NCBI GenBank assembly: GCA_017445755.1
Contig: JAFSSE010000014.1
Coordinates: 62,001 to 126,000, forward strand
DNA: 64,000 nucleotides
From: Bacteroidales bacterium
Lineage (GTDB): Bacteria > Bacteroidota > Bacteroidia > Bacteroidales > UBA932
Reading direction: 5' to 3'
Positions 1 through 9,364 of the stretch are shown one piece after another. Position numbers and translations under genes: made by a program. The notes below the pieces were generated by a model. That model saw only the letters and a list, made by a program, of their open reading frames with translations. It made no database searches and was not told the DNA's origin. The first letter of the stretch is position 1. Each line of letters begins with the position of its first letter.

Positions 1-1
1 C

Positions 2-883
2 GTCATGAAGGATCCGCGCTTTGTGGACCAGTACATTGAGATGGGCCAGGACAAGGGCCAGGCGGGTTATGCCTCGATGGTCGCGGGTGTGGACAAGTCG
101 CTCGGCGACCTTATGGACTTCCTCGAGGAGAAGGGGATTGCGGACAATACGGTAATCGTTTTCATGGCCGACAACGGCGGCAATGCCAATACCCGGGACA
201 AGGGCGGGGAACCCCATATGCAGAATGCCCCGCTCCGGGAGGGGAAGGGCTCGTGCTACCTCGGAGGAATCCGGGTCCCGATGATGGTATACATCCCCGG
301 GAAGACCGCCCCCGGAACCCGCATCAACACCCCTGTCCTCCCGGAGGACATCTATCCTACCATGATGGAGCTCGCGGGTATCCGGAATTATGACCATGTC
401 CAGCCAATTGACGGAAAATCAATTGTTTCCCTTGCGGTAAAGGGCTCCCGCCTGGCGGCAAAAGCGGCCCGGAAGGGTGAAATCAGCTCCCAGAAAGAGG
501 CCAATGCCTTTGTCGTTCCGGAGTCCGTCTCCGGCATAGACCCCAACCGGGAGGTCATAATGCATTATCCCCACCAGTGGAAGCCGAAATACAAGGAAGA
601 GATCGATTTCCTCTCCACCATAATCGTCGGGGACTGGAAACTGGTCTATGTGATGATGAACACGGTCCCCGGCTGGAGCGTCGCCGACGGAAAGGTCTTC
701 GAACTCTATAACATCCGGGAGGATATCAGCGAGAAGCACAACCTCGCCGACGAGTATCCGGAGAAGGTGAAGGAGCTTGCGGTCGCGCTCGGAAAGCGGT
801 TCCGGGAGTGGAACACCCCCATGCCAAGGTATAAGTCAACGGGTAAGACGGTTCCTTACCCAGATGAAATAGCAGAGAGATGA
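2..883 (+). CDS. Sulfatase, C-terminal part (5' end outside window)
   Basis: The open frame continues to the left edge of the window, so only about 293 C-terminal residues are seen; the ATG at 5 is probably internal. The fragment has the second half of the alkaline-phosphatase/sulfatase fold: a MADNGG motif near residue 55 (metal-binding D-N in sulfatases), a GGIRVPMMVYIPG segment, and the PVLPEDIYPTMMELAGI helix typical of arylsulfatases. The catalytic C/S-x-P-x-R motif lies upstream of the window, so the sulfatase type cannot be decided. The family hydrolyses sulfate esters on glycans; Bacteroidales members are usually exported to the periplasm. It overlaps the next gene by 4 nt (ATGA), which implies one mRNA. 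Confidence 0.9.
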   Translation, partial: VMKDPRFVDQYIEMGQDKGQAGYASMVAGVDKSLGDLMDFLEEKGIADNTVIVFMADNGGNANTRDKGGEPHMQNAPLREGKGSCYLGGIRVPMMVYIPGKTAPGTRINTPVLPEDIYPTMMELAGIRNYDHVQPIDGKSIVSLAVKGSRLAAKAARKGEISSQKEANAFVVPESVSGIDPNREVIMHYPHQWKPKYKEEIDFLSTIIVGDWKLVYVMMNTVPGWSVADGKVFELYNIREDISEKHNLADEYPEKVKELAVALGKRFREWNTPMPRYKSTGKTVPYPDEIAER

Positions 884-2079
884 AATACGATTTTGACACT
901 CTTACCGACCGCCGGGGGACGGAGTCGGTAAAATGGGATGAATTCTCCCCCGAAGCCCTTCCAATGTGGGTCGCTGACATGGATTTCAAGGTTGCACCCG
1001 CCATCCGGGAGGCCCTCCAGAGGCGCCTGGACCACGGTATCTTCGGCTACGAGTTGGTGCCACAGGATTATTTCGACGCAGTCTCAAGTTGGTTCTCCCG
1101 CCGCCACGGCTGGGAGGGAATCCGCCGGGAGAACGTAATCCCGACAACCGGTGTGATTCCCGCCTATTCCGCCTGTATCAAGGCATTTACTTCTCCAGGT
1201 GACAAGGTGATAGTCCAGACGCCCTGCTATAACGCTTTCTTCCCGGCAATCCGGAACAACAGGTGCGAGGAGAGCGTCAATGCCCTGATTTACAGGGACG
1301 GGCAGTACAGTATCGACTTCAATGACCTGGAGCGAAAGGCGGCCGATCCGCGGGCGACGGTCCTCCTCCTTTGCAATCCTCAGAATCCTGCCGGACGGGT
1401 CTGGAAGAGGGAGGAGCTTCTTCGAATCGCAGAAATCTGCCTCCGCAACGGGGTCTTTGTCATCTCCGACGAAATCCACTGCGAACTGACCTATCCCGGC
1501 CACGACTATACTCCTTACGGGACCCTTCCTGAGGAATATGTCCTTCGGAGCGCCACCTGCTGTTCCCCGACCAAGGCATTCAACATCGCTGGAATCCAGA
1601 TAGCGAATATCATCGCAAAGGATCCGGATGTAGTCCGGAAAATAGACCGCGCCATCAACGACAACGAGTGTTGTGACGTAAATGTCTTCGGCGTCGCGGC
1701 CCTTAAGGCCGCTTACAATGAAAGCGTGGAGTGGCTGGATGAGCTCCGCGCTTATCTTTTTGATAATTACCTTATGCTCAAGGATTTCCTCTCGAGGGAA
1801 CTGCCCGCCGTGAGCTGTCTTCCTCTCGAGGGGACCTATCTCGTCTGGCTGGACTGCAGTTCATACCGTCGGAAAGGTGAGCCGGCGGAGGGTTTCTCGG
1901 AGCGGCTGAACGCCCACCTTCGCGACCGCGCGGGCCTTGTCCTAAGCTGTGGAACCATTTACGGCGCCGCCGGAGAAGGTTTCCAGAGGATGAATATCGC
2001 CTGTCCCCGCGAGCGTCTTGTAGAAGGCCTCCGGCGACTGAAAAATGGATTGGAAGGATATAAAAACGCTCTGCCGTAA
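880..2079 (+). CDS. PatB/MalY-family PLP-dependent aminotransferase / C-S lyase
   Basis: A 399-residue fold-type I PLP enzyme. The start KYDFDTLTDRRGTESVKWD is typical of the MalY/PatB group, the cofactor aspartate lies in ISDEIHCEL, and the Schiff-base lysine is Lys232 in SPTKAFNIAG. Family members act as cystathionine beta-lyases or cysteine-S-conjugate lyases, releasing pyruvate and ammonia, and some are aminotransferases. No signal peptide is visible, so it is cytoplasmic. Its coupling to a sulfatase suggests a sulfur-related role, but this is only inference from position. Length is normal for the family. Confidence 0.9.
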   Translation: MKYDFDTLTDRRGTESVKWDEFSPEALPMWVADMDFKVAPAIREALQRRLDHGIFGYELVPQDYFDAVSSWFSRRHGWEGIRRENVIPTTGVIPAYSACIKAFTSPGDKVIVQTPCYNAFFPAIRNNRCEESVNALIYRDGQYSIDFNDLERKAADPRATVLLLCNPQNPAGRVWKREELLRIAEICLRNGVFVISDEIHCELTYPGHDYTPYGTLPEEYVLRSATCCSPTKAFNIAGIQIANIIAKDPDVVRKIDRAINDNECCDVNVFGVAALKAAYNESVEWLDELRAYLFDNYLMLKDFLSRELPAVSCLPLEGTYLVWLDCSSYRRKGEPAEGFSERLNAHLRDRAGLVLSCGTIYGAAGEGFQRMNIACPRERLVEGLRRLKNGLEGYKNALP

Positions 2080-2093
2080 GCGTTCCGCGATAA

Positions 2094-2125
2094 TTTGGAG
2101 GAGTGGAGCGAAATGCGTATATTTA
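2094..2125 (+). promoter_or_regulatory. Bacteroidetes-type promoter for the FAD oxidoreductase-PHP pair
   Basis: TTTG at 2094-2097 is followed after 20 nt by TATATTTA at 2118-2125. This differs by one base from the Bacteroidetes primary sigma consensus TTTG-N19-21-TAnnTTTG. Transcription would begin near 2131, about 15 nt before the ATG at 2146. Confidence 0.5.
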
Positions 2126-2145
2126 CACGTTCAACAGATTGATTT

Positions 2146-3993
2146 ATGAAACGGATTGTTTTATTTGTGACCGCGTTATTCGCGGCTTTGTCTTTGCCGG
2201 CACAGCAGCAGATGCGTACTGAAAAAAATTCCGAAATCGTCCGTGAAGTGACGGTGGAGGGGGATTTTGTAGTTGTCGGAGGCGGACTCGCAGGGGTCTG
2301 TGCGGCGGTTTCCGCCGCAAGGCACGGAGTGCCCACCGTCCTGATCCAGGACCGTCCCGTCCTCGGTGGCAATGCCTCGAGTGAGATGAGGATGGGAATC
2401 TGCGGGGCGAAGAGCGACCAGGACTATGAAGCCGGCATCCTCGAAGAGATGCAGATCCGGAATTTCCGTTACAATCCCCTTCAGAGGTACACCCTCTGGG
2501 ATGACGCCATCTATTCGACGGTCGTCATGGAACCCAATATCCGTCTTCTCCTGAATACATCGGTAAACGGGGTTGTGATGGACGGAGAGAGGATTGCCGC
2601 GGTAAAGGCATGGAACACCAACAACTATACCCGTTATACGGTTAAGGGTAAGATGTTCGCCGACTGCTCGGGAGACGGCATCCTCCGTCTTTCGGGAGCG
2701 AAGTTCCGCCATGGCAGGGAGAATCCGGAAGAGTTCGGAGAAGACTACCTCCAGACGGGTGGAGATGCGAAGACGATGGGAAATTCGATTCTTCTCCAGC
2801 TACGGAAGACCAAGGAGCACCATCCGTTCACCGCTCCGGAGTGGGCCTACCACTTCACGGACGCCGACTTCGATTACGAGAAGCCCTCCTCGGGCATTCC
2901 CGGGGTCAAGTTCAATTACAAGAAACTCTATCCGAAAGACAACAACTTCTGGTGGATCGAGTTCGGCGGGGAGTTCGACACCATCGCCGACGCCCTCGAT
3001 ATCCAGTTCGAACTGAAACGGATCGCCTACGGGGTCTGGGAGTATATGAAAAACCACCCGGACGGCCGCTGCAGGGACTATGACCTCGACTGGATCGGGT
3101 CCCTCCCGGGGAAAAGGGAATCCACCCGCTATGTCGGTCCGCATATCCTGACCCAGGGCGACGTGATGAGCGGAGGGCATTTCGAGGATGTTATCGCCTA
3201 CGGCGGATGGACCCTCGACGACCATGATCCCGAGGCCTTCCACAAGAAGGGCCGCATCAGCGTGGAACACAACCCCCCGGTTCCCTTCGGAATTCCCTTC
3301 GACTGCCTCTATTCGGTCAATGTGCCGAACCTGCTTTTCGCCGGGCGGGATATTTCCGCGACCCATATGGGCCTCTCCTCGACCCGGGTCATGGCTACCT
3401 GCGCCCTCCTCGGCCAGGCGGCCGGAACCGGCGCCTATGTGGCCCTGAAATACGACACTACCCCCGCCGGGGTCCGTCATGACCATATTGCCGAGCTCCA
3501 GGACATCCTCGAGGACGACGACTGCATGCTTCCGTTCCGCTGGAGGAAGGTCTCCCCGCTGACCCTTTCGGCGAAGACAGCCCCGGAAAACGAGCCGCTC
3601 AGAAACGGTATTGACAGGAAATATGACGGCGAAGATAACGGGGTCTGGGTCCCTGCCGGAGACCTTTCCATGGAATACTCGTGGAAAAAGCCCCAGACAC
3701 TGACCGGAGTCCGTCTTATCTTCGACTCGGACTTTGTCTATCGGGGGAAGCGCATGCGTAAGCTCGAAGCGACGACGGAAAGGGTTGAGATGCCGAAAAT
3801 GATGGCTAAGTCCTTCCGTATTGAAGCGAGGTACAAGAAAGAGTGGAAAACGGTCTATGAGTGCGGGGAGAATATAAAGCGCCTTGTCAAGGTCTCTTTC
3901 GACGCCCCCGTAAAGGCCGATGCCATCCGTCTTGTCGTTACGGAAACTTGGGGAGATTCTTCCGCCCATGTTTTCGCCTTTGATGTCCTTTAA
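2146..3993 (+). CDS. Secreted FAD-dependent oxidoreductase (FAD_oxidored family)
   Basis: A 615-residue protein with a signal peptide (residues 1-20, cleavage after SLPA). It has a dinucleotide-binding GGGLAG motif around residues 45-50 in GDFVVVGGGLAGVCAAVSAA, followed by DRPVLGGNASSEMRM, a hallmark of the PF12831 group. The block LFAGRDISATHMGLSSTRVM near residues 396-415 is the C-terminal FAD-contacting segment. The last 120 residues look like a beta-sandwich, possibly carbohydrate-binding. Many relatives sit in polysaccharide utilisation loci and probably oxidise sugars; the substrate is unknown. A second, larger relative lies at 48510-51890. It is followed after 19 nt by the PHP gene. 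Confidence 0.85.
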   Translation: MKRIVLFVTALFAALSLPAQQQMRTEKNSEIVREVTVEGDFVVVGGGLAGVCAAVSAARHGVPTVLIQDRPVLGGNASSEMRMGICGAKSDQDYEAGILEEMQIRNFRYNPLQRYTLWDDAIYSTVVMEPNIRLLLNTSVNGVVMDGERIAAVKAWNTNNYTRYTVKGKMFADCSGDGILRLSGAKFRHGRENPEEFGEDYLQTGGDAKTMGNSILLQLRKTKEHHPFTAPEWAYHFTDADFDYEKPSSGIPGVKFNYKKLYPKDNNFWWIEFGGEFDTIADALDIQFELKRIAYGVWEYMKNHPDGRCRDYDLDWIGSLPGKRESTRYVGPHILTQGDVMSGGHFEDVIAYGGWTLDDHDPEAFHKKGRISVEHNPPVPFGIPFDCLYSVNVPNLLFAGRDISATHMGLSSTRVMATCALLGQAAGTGAYVALKYDTTPAGVRHDHIAELQDILEDDDCMLPFRWRKVSPLTLSAKTAPENEPLRNGIDRKYDGEDNGVWVPAGDLSMEYSWKKPQTLTGVRLIFDSDFVYRGKRMRKLEATTERVEMPKMMAKSFRIEARYKKEWKTVYECGENIKRLVKVSFDAPVKADAIRLVVTETWGDSSAHVFAFDVL

Positions 3994-4012
3994 CCATAGG
4001 TATCCGGTTACT

Positions 4013-5182
4013 ATGAAACGTTTAATCCTTCTATCCGCCGCGGTTCTCGTCTTTACGGGGACCCTTTGCGGCCAGGTCCGCCACGAGATGGTGGTTCCCG
4101 ACATTCCGGGTTTTGTGACGCTGAAAGGCGACATGCATATCCATACGACCTTTTCCGACGGAACTGTATGGCCGACCACCCGTATTGACGAGTGCGTCTG
4201 GGAGGGCCTAGATGTCCTCTGCATAACCGACCATGTTGACGGGCGCCTCCAGAAATATACAAAGGACGGCACCTTCAATGCGGACAAGGTTGACCGGAAC
4301 ACTTCCTTTAAAATGATGGAAAAGTACGCCCGGGACAAGGGCGTGGTCGTCATCCACGGAGGAGAAATCACCAGCCAGATTATGCCTCCGGGCCATATGA
4401 ACGCTATTTTTGTCACGGATAACAACCCGCTCGGGAAGGCAATGGACGATGTCTATCCGGACCGTCAGCCGGAAGGGGCGGATGCGGCTGTCCGGCTGGC
4501 CAGGAAGCAGAATGCCTTCGTGACATGGAACCATCCGAACTGGTGCCGCCAGGCCCCGGACACCACTGTAATCTATCCCATCCATGAACAATACCGTAAG
4601 GAAGGGCTGATTAACGGGGTGGAGATTTACAACTGGTGGGACGGATACTGCAAGGAGGGACACCACTGGGCTGTCGAGCACAACCTGACCCTTATGAGCG
4701 GGACGGACAGCCATCATCCGATGTTCATGGACATAGATTTCCTCGCCGGGGAGCTTCGTCCAGTAACCCTGATTTTTACCAGGGAACGCAGCCGCGAAGG
4801 TGTCAGGGAAGCCCTTGACCATCAGCGTACTGCCGTTTTCGCGGAGGGTCGGGTATACGGCTCGGCCGATCTTCTGACCCCGCTGCTGGACGCATGTGTC
4901 CAGGTGGAGGAGGTCATTAAAACCAAGACCAAACTTAGTATCAGGGTTTATAACGCCAGCTCCATCCCCGTTATTCTTGACAAGGCGCCGGGAAGCGAGC
5001 AGTGGCAGATTTCAAGGCATGTCACCCTCCATCCCTTCGAACATCAGGTGCTGACCCTTTACCGGCTGAACACCAAGGATCCGCTGGAATCCGACGTCTT
5101 CGACCTCCACTACAGGGTGGACAACTTTTTCACTGATGCTGACGTTCGCCTTCCGTGGGTGCTCCACATTGAGAAACACTGA
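4013..5182 (+). CDS. Secreted PHP-domain phosphodiesterase (Sb-PDE-like)
   Basis: A 389-residue protein. I chose the ATG at 4013 because it begins a clean signal peptide (MKRLILLSAAVLVFTGTLCG); an upstream in-frame ATG at 3920 lies inside the previous gene. PHP metal-binding motifs are visible: GDMHIHTTFSDG (residues about 37-48), ITDHVDG, HGGEI, WNHPNW and SGTDSHHP. These match the secreted PHP proteins named Sb-PDE-family phosphodiesterases in Bacteroidetes. The family fold supports metal-dependent phosphoester hydrolysis; the substrate is unknown. It shares an operon with the FAD oxidoreductase. The last 53 nt overlap the convergent DUF3737 gene. Confidence 0.85.
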   Translation: MKRLILLSAAVLVFTGTLCGQVRHEMVVPDIPGFVTLKGDMHIHTTFSDGTVWPTTRIDECVWEGLDVLCITDHVDGRLQKYTKDGTFNADKVDRNTSFKMMEKYARDKGVVVIHGGEITSQIMPPGHMNAIFVTDNNPLGKAMDDVYPDRQPEGADAAVRLARKQNAFVTWNHPNWCRQAPDTTVIYPIHEQYRKEGLINGVEIYNWWDGYCKEGHHWAVEHNLTLMSGTDSHHPMFMDIDFLAGELRPVTLIFTRERSREGVREALDHQRTAVFAEGRVYGSADLLTPLLDACVQVEEVIKTKTKLSIRVYNASSIPVILDKAPGSEQWQISRHVTLHPFEHQVLTLYRLNTKDPLESDVFDLHYRVDNFFTDADVRLPWVLHIEKH

Positions 5183-6011
5183 TCTCGCAGGAGTGACTCC
5201 TGGCGAATGAGTCATAGGTAACCCGGCCGATGGATGAAGCGCAGATGCGTCCTGAGACTGGGTTCTTTATTTCCGTAATCGGGCCCTCGATGCGGGCATC
5301 GATATCCTCGCTGTCTTCGAAAGCCCTGTCGCAGGCGGGGTCGAAGGTGCAGTCTTCGAGCGTTATACCCTTCATGTAACAGAGGGGCTGCTCCCCGGCG
5401 ATATGGCAGCGTACGAGGCGGATGTTCCTGGAGTGCCAGCCGAGGTATTCCCCGTCCAGGAGGGAGTCGTAAACAGTAACGTTCTTACACTCCCAGAAAG
5501 AGTCCTTCGTCAGGATTCTGGCATTGTGGATTTCCACGTTCCTGCAGTACTGGAAGACGTATTTCGAGTCGCTTTCAAGAGTATCGACAAAGATGTCCTC
5601 CGATCCCATGAAGGGGTAGGTCCCTCCGGAAAGCTTTACGTTTCTGAGCCGGAGGCCCCTTATGTTCCAGAAGGTTTCGTCGGCATCGTTTATGGTCACG
5701 TCCTCGAGAGAGAGGTTCCTCATTTCACGGAAGAATTTCGGCCCGTCGATGGTGCAGCGTTTCATGACCATGTCGTTGCTGTACCAGATTGCAGAACGGG
5801 ACTCTGGAGCGAAATAGCAGCCGGTGACAACGCTCCCGTCAACGTGCCAGAGGGGATATTTCCCGAAAAAGCGGCAGTCTGCAACTTCTATGTTGCGGCA
5901 GAATTTTATTCCGGATTCGCCGTCCGTAACCGTTATGTTCTCAAGGCGGGTGTCTTCAATTCCGAAAAGCGGGCGCTCCCCGCCGAACTCTTTGTTGCTT
6001 ATATGGTTCAT
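5130..6011 (-). CDS. DUF3737 right-handed beta-helix protein
   Basis: A 293-residue protein with no signal peptide, made of short repeats ending in patterns such as NIEVADCRF, NLSLEDVTI, NVTVYDSLL, NIRLVRCHI and GITLEDCTF. This is the parallel beta-helix pattern of DUF3737, with the family blocks GEYLGWHSRNI, QPLCYMKG and the ending ITEIKNPVSGRI. No biochemical role is established for the family. The last 26 or so residues after GRVTYD look unlike the family and overlap the 3' end of the convergent PHP gene, which suggests loss of the original stop codon. It is transcribed away from the porin-pot operon. Confidence 0.85.
   Translation of the reverse strand: MNHISNKEFGGERPLFGIEDTRLENITVTDGESGIKFCRNIEVADCRFFGKYPLWHVDGSVVTGCYFAPESRSAIWYSNDMVMKRCTIDGPKFFREMRNLSLEDVTINDADETFWNIRGLRLRNVKLSGGTYPFMGSEDIFVDTLESDSKYVFQYCRNVEIHNARILTKDSFWECKNVTVYDSLLDGEYLGWHSRNIRLVRCHIAGEQPLCYMKGITLEDCTFDPACDRAFEDSEDIDARIEGPITEIKNPVSGRICASSIGRVTYDSFARSHSCEISVSQCGAPTEGERQHQ
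5185..5206. terminator. Hairpin between convergent genes
   Basis: CAGGAG (5188-5193) and CTCCTG (5197-5202) pair around a TGA loop, with TCG/CGA extending the stem. It begins 3 nt after the PHP stop codon. There is no T-tract on either side, so it is at best a weak or factor-assisted terminator. It lies within the 3' end of the minus-strand DUF3737 frame. Confidence 0.35.
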
Positions 6012-6033
6012 TCCATGAATCGTTTTGGGATAG

Positions 6034-6041
6034 CAAAGGTA
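6034..6041 (-). promoter_or_regulatory. -7 element for the DUF3737 gene
   Basis: On the minus strand the bases read TACCTTTG, a full match to the Bacteroidetes TAnnTTTG element. Its end is about 22 nt from the start codon at 6011. No clear TTTG is seen at the expected -33 distance, so support is moderate. Confidence 0.4.
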
Positions 6042-6067
6042 ATGGTTTTCTTGAAATTATTCAGTTT

Positions 6068-6101
6068 TTTTGAACGATTCCCGGATTTTTTATGTAGTTT
6101 T
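6068..6101 (+). promoter_or_regulatory. Promoter of the porin-potABCD-galM operon
   Basis: TTTG at 6068-6071 and TAGTTTTG at 6094-6101 (an exact TAnnTTTG match) are separated by 22 nt, slightly longer than usual. Transcription would begin near 6108, giving a leader of about 30 nt before the ATG at 6140. Confidence 0.5.
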
Positions 6102-6139
6102 GCAGCCAAGTTCAACTAACCTTAATTTTATGAGATTAA

Positions 6140-7207
6140 ATGAAGAAAATCCTGGTTGTTTGCGTAGCCGCGTTGCTACCCTGCTTCCTTGTCTCCGCAC
6201 AAGGGGCTGACGACGCCGGAACCGGTGTCGGATTGTCCGTTATCCCGAGAATCGACCTGACCCCCCAGTTCGCAGAGGGCAATGGCAGTTTTACACTCGG
6301 TAATTCTTCTCTCTATTCCCTTTTTGAAGGAAACATCACTGAAAGTCTTTCGTTCAGTGTATGTAACCATTGGCTTTCCACCTCCCCGTCCGAGCTCTAT
6401 ACAATCGAGGGTGAGGGAGCGAACCTCTTCCGCAGCGACTGGACCAATTGGCTGGACTGGGCTTATCTGAGCTATGATTTCGGGAATCTTTCCGTTTCGC
6501 TCGGAAAAGATGTGATGTTTATCGGAAGCTTTGAGTTCGACGCCTACGATTTCGAAGTCCATCCCCAGCTCTCGTCTTCCCTCTGGAATAATTTCTGCTG
6601 TTACCAGTGGGGCGGAAAGATTGCCTATATGAACGAATCGGAGAACACGCAGATAAGTGCCCAGTTCTCATCTTCCCCATATACCGTCCGCCCCTTCGAG
6701 GACGGGGTCCTGAGTGCAGGACTCGAGTGGCGGGGTGAATACGGGCCTCTGAGCAATATATGGAGCATCCTCTTTATCGGCGACGGGCAGGCGTATCGTC
6801 CTGTCGTCAGCTTGGGCCAGAGGTTTACTGCCGGAGATTTCTCCATTGAACTTGACTGGACCAACCGCTGCGCAACCGACGGCGAGATCTACGATATCCT
6901 CTGCCCCGGGAACACCCTTATCGGGAAACTCTCCTACACCCCGTCGGAAACTACGGAACTTATTCTCAGCTGCGGCTATGAGAACAACAAGACGGAGGAG
7001 CTGATTGCGGATTCCTCTTTTATAGAAGAAAGTCTTTTCAGCGGACTGGCCTTCCACTGGTCTCCCGTCGAAAATCTCCGGCTTCACGCCGTCGCCTCCC
7101 TGTCCACTATAAACATGGGAATGGTTGATTGGAATATCTCTAAAAATGCCCTTACTGCGACCATTGGAGTCGGCGCCCTGTATTACTTTAACCTGAAATT
7201 GAAATAA
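6140..7207 (+). CDS. Outer-membrane beta-barrel protein (putative polyamine-operon porin)
   Basis: A 355-residue protein with a signal peptide (residues 1-20, ending VSAQ) and alternating hydrophobic/polar strands throughout, for example [22 protein letters not shown] and [10 protein letters not shown], ending in YYFNLKLK. This is the pattern of a 14-16-strand outer-membrane barrel. No named family is recognised with certainty. Its stop overlaps the potA start (TAATG), so it is translated with the polyamine transporter. The simplest inference is an outer-membrane channel feeding PotD, but this has no direct support. Confidence 0.7.
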   Translation: MKKILVVCVAALLPCFLVSAQGADDAGTGVGLSVIPRIDLTPQFAEGNGSFTLGNSSLYSLFEGNITESLSFSVCNHWLSTSPSELYTIEGEGANLFRSDWTNWLDWAYLSYDFGNLSVSLGKDVMFIGSFEFDAYDFEVHPQLSSSLWNNFCCYQWGGKIAYMNESENTQISAQFSSSPYTVRPFEDGVLSAGLEWRGEYGPLSNIWSILFIGDGQAYRPVVSLGQRFTAGDFSIELDWTNRCATDGEIYDILCPGNTLIGKLSYTPSETTELILSCGYENNKTEELIADSSFIEESLFSGLAFHWSPVENLRLHAVASLSTINMGMVDWNISKNALTATIGVGALYYFNLKLK

Positions 7208-8595
7208 TGACGGACCACATTATTGACATCAAGCACCTGTCCAAGTCCTTTTCGGGCAAGGAGGTGCTTAAGGACATCAATTTATATGTCCGCCGCGGGG
7301 AATTCATAACCCTTCTCGGCCCTTCCGGCTGCGGAAAAACGACCATGCTCCGCATGATTGCGGGTTTCCTCCAGCCCGACGAAGGGTCCATCCTTCTGGA
7401 CGGGAAGGAACTCACGGGAATACCTCCCCACAAAAGGCCCCTCAATACAGTGTTCCAGCGTTATGCGCTCTTTCCGCACCTGGACGTCTATGACAACATC
7501 GCTTTCGGTCTCAAGCTGAAGAAAACCCCTTCGGATGAGATAGACAAGCGGGTCCGGCGGGTCCTCAAGCTCGTTTCCATGTCCGATTACGAAGACCGCG
7601 ACGTGGATTCCCTTTCCGGAGGCCAGCAGCAGAGGATAGCCATCGCGAGGGCCATCGTGAACCAGCCGAAGGTGCTCCTCCTCGACGAGCCGCTCGCCGC
7701 CCTTGACCTCAAGATGAGGAAGGACATGCAGATCGAGCTCAAGGAGATGCATGAAAAGCTCGGCATCACCTTCATCTACGTGACCCATGACCAGGAAGAG
7801 GCCCTGACCCTCTCCGATACCATTGTCGTCATGAACGAGGGCCGGATCCAGCAGATAGGTACCCCGACCGATATTTATAACGAGCCGGTCAATTGCTTCG
7901 TGGCTGACTTTATCGGCGAGAGCAACATCCTGAAAGGCAGGATGTTGCGGGACCGCCGCGTGGCCTTTATCAAGCACGAGTTCGACTGTGTGGACGAGGG
8001 CTTCGGGGAAGATGTCCCGGTGGATGTGGTAGTTCGGCCTGAGGATATATATTTTACGACGGATCCTTCAAAGTGCCAGTTCAAGGCAAAGGTCAATTCC
8101 TGCATTTTCAAGGGAGTCCACTACGAGATGTGGGTCGATACCGACACGGGCTATGAGCTTATGATCCAGGACTATGACCCCTATCCCGTAGGCAGCGAAG
8201 TCATGCTCTACATAGACCCTGACGACATCCAGGTGATGCGTAAGGAACGCCGTGCCAATACCTTTAAGGGAAAGGTTATTGGGGAGGGGAAGGTCAGTTT
8301 CCTCGATACTGAGTTCGATTGCGACACCGCCGGCTTCTCGGAAGGCGACGCGGTGACTGCGACCGTTTCATTTGAGAAGGTGGACCTTCTCGACCATGAG
8401 GACGAGGCGGACATAACCGGGAACGTGGTCTTCATCCTCTATATGGGCGACCACTACCACCTGACCATTAAGACCGAAAGCGGGGAGAATGTCTGGGTGG
8501 ATACCAATGATATCTGGGACAAGGGTGACTTCGTAGGTATCCGGATACTCCCGGAGGACATCCGTCTTTCCAAAGCGGAGGGTTCCGATGAATAA
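7207..8595 (+). CDS. potA: Spermidine/putrescine ABC transporter ATPase PotA
   Basis: A 462-residue cytoplasmic ATPase of the polyamine importer. Walker [10 protein letters not shown] is at residues 38-46, the signature LSGGQQQR near 136-143, Walker [13 protein letters not shown] near 156-167, and the switch histidine in VTHD follows. The [17 protein letters not shown] segment is typical of PotA/CysA-type ATPases. At 462 residues it is about 90 longer than usual PotA; the extra C-terminal part looks like a second TOBE-type beta-barrel (about 350-460) after the first (about 240-350). It overlaps potB by 8 nt. Confidence 0.93.
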   Translation: MTDHIIDIKHLSKSFSGKEVLKDINLYVRRGEFITLLGPSGCGKTTMLRMIAGFLQPDEGSILLDGKELTGIPPHKRPLNTVFQRYALFPHLDVYDNIAFGLKLKKTPSDEIDKRVRRVLKLVSMSDYEDRDVDSLSGGQQQRIAIARAIVNQPKVLLLDEPLAALDLKMRKDMQIELKEMHEKLGITFIYVTHDQEEALTLSDTIVVMNEGRIQQIGTPTDIYNEPVNCFVADFIGESNILKGRMLRDRRVAFIKHEFDCVDEGFGEDVPVDVVVRPEDIYFTTDPSKCQFKAKVNSCIFKGVHYEMWVDTDTGYELMIQDYDPYPVGSEVMLYIDPDDIQVMRKERRANTFKGKVIGEGKVSFLDTEFDCDTAGFSEGDAVTATVSFEKVDLLDHEDEADITGNVVFILYMGDHYHLTIKTESGENVWVDTNDIWDKGDFVGIRILPEDIRLSKAEGSDE

Positions 8596-9364
8596 GCGGT
8601 CGAGCTGGGCTCTGCCCTATTTCATTTTCATGGTGCTCTTTGTGGTGCTGCCGCTCCTCCTGGTGGTGGTTTATGCCTTCCAGGACGCTTCGGGCGGCTT
8701 TACCCTGGCGAACATCACGAAGTTCTTCACGGACTCCGACGCTCTGTCGACCTTCGCCCTCTCAATCGAAGTCGCTATCGAAAACACAGCCCTATGCATC
8801 CTGATCGGCTACCCGGCCGCCTATATCCTTGCGGACAAAAAGCTGAACAGGAGTGCTGTTACGGTGGTTCTTTTCATACTCCCGATGTGGATCAACGCCC
8901 TCATGCGTACCCTCGCGACGGCGGAGCTCTTCAACATGGCGGGAATCACCCTCGGCAAGGGGACCCTCCTCTTCGGTATGTGCTATGACTACCCGCCGTT
9001 CATGATCTATCCGATCTATAACGTCCTGGCTAAGATGGACAAGTCCTACGCGGAAGCCGCGGAGGACCTCGGAGCACGCCCGAGGGAGGTTTTCCTCAAG
9101 GTGACCCTGCCGCTGTCCATGCCCGGAGTCACCAGCGGAATCCTGATGGTATTCATGCCGACCGTCTCCACCTTCGCGATTTCCGAGTTCCTGACAAACA
9201 ACAAGATAAAGCTCTTCGGTACCATTATCCAGGAGAATATAAACAACTCGATGTGGAACTATGGCGCGGCCCTTGCCCTCGTCATGCTCATAATAATCGG
9301 CATTACCTCCCTTTTCCAGGGTAAGGATACCGCCGAAGCCGCCGCAGGAGGGGCTGCCATATGA
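8588..9364 (+). CDS. potB: Spermidine/putrescine ABC transporter permease PotB
   Basis: A 258-residue inner-membrane permease with about six hydrophobic segments, starting with [22 protein letters not shown]. The EAA loop that docks to PotA is seen as [22 protein letters not shown] (about residues 156-177), followed by a conserved GVTSG turn. Order and overlaps place it between potA and potC. Length is slightly short but in the family range. Confidence 0.93.
   Translation: MNKRSSWALPYFIFMVLFVVLPLLLVVVYAFQDASGGFTLANITKFFTDSDALSTFALSIEVAIENTALCILIGYPAAYILADKKLNRSAVTVVLFILPMWINALMRTLATAELFNMAGITLGKGTLLFGMCYDYPPFMIYPIYNVLAKMDKSYAEAAEDLGARPREVFLKVTLPLSMPGVTSGILMVFMPTVSTFAISEFLTNNKIKLFGTIIQENINNSMWNYGAALALVMLIIIGITSLFQGKDTAEAAAGGAAI

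Noticed and set aside
2800..4425. A 541-codon minus-strand frame over the FAD oxidoreductase and PHP genes
   Set aside because: It crosses two well-supported genes and its translation shows no domain, signal or start region; it is a GC-rich shadow frame.
5403..6119. A 238-codon plus-strand frame opposite DUF3737
   Set aside because: The minus strand has the family motifs of DUF3737 and a -7 element; the plus-strand product has none.
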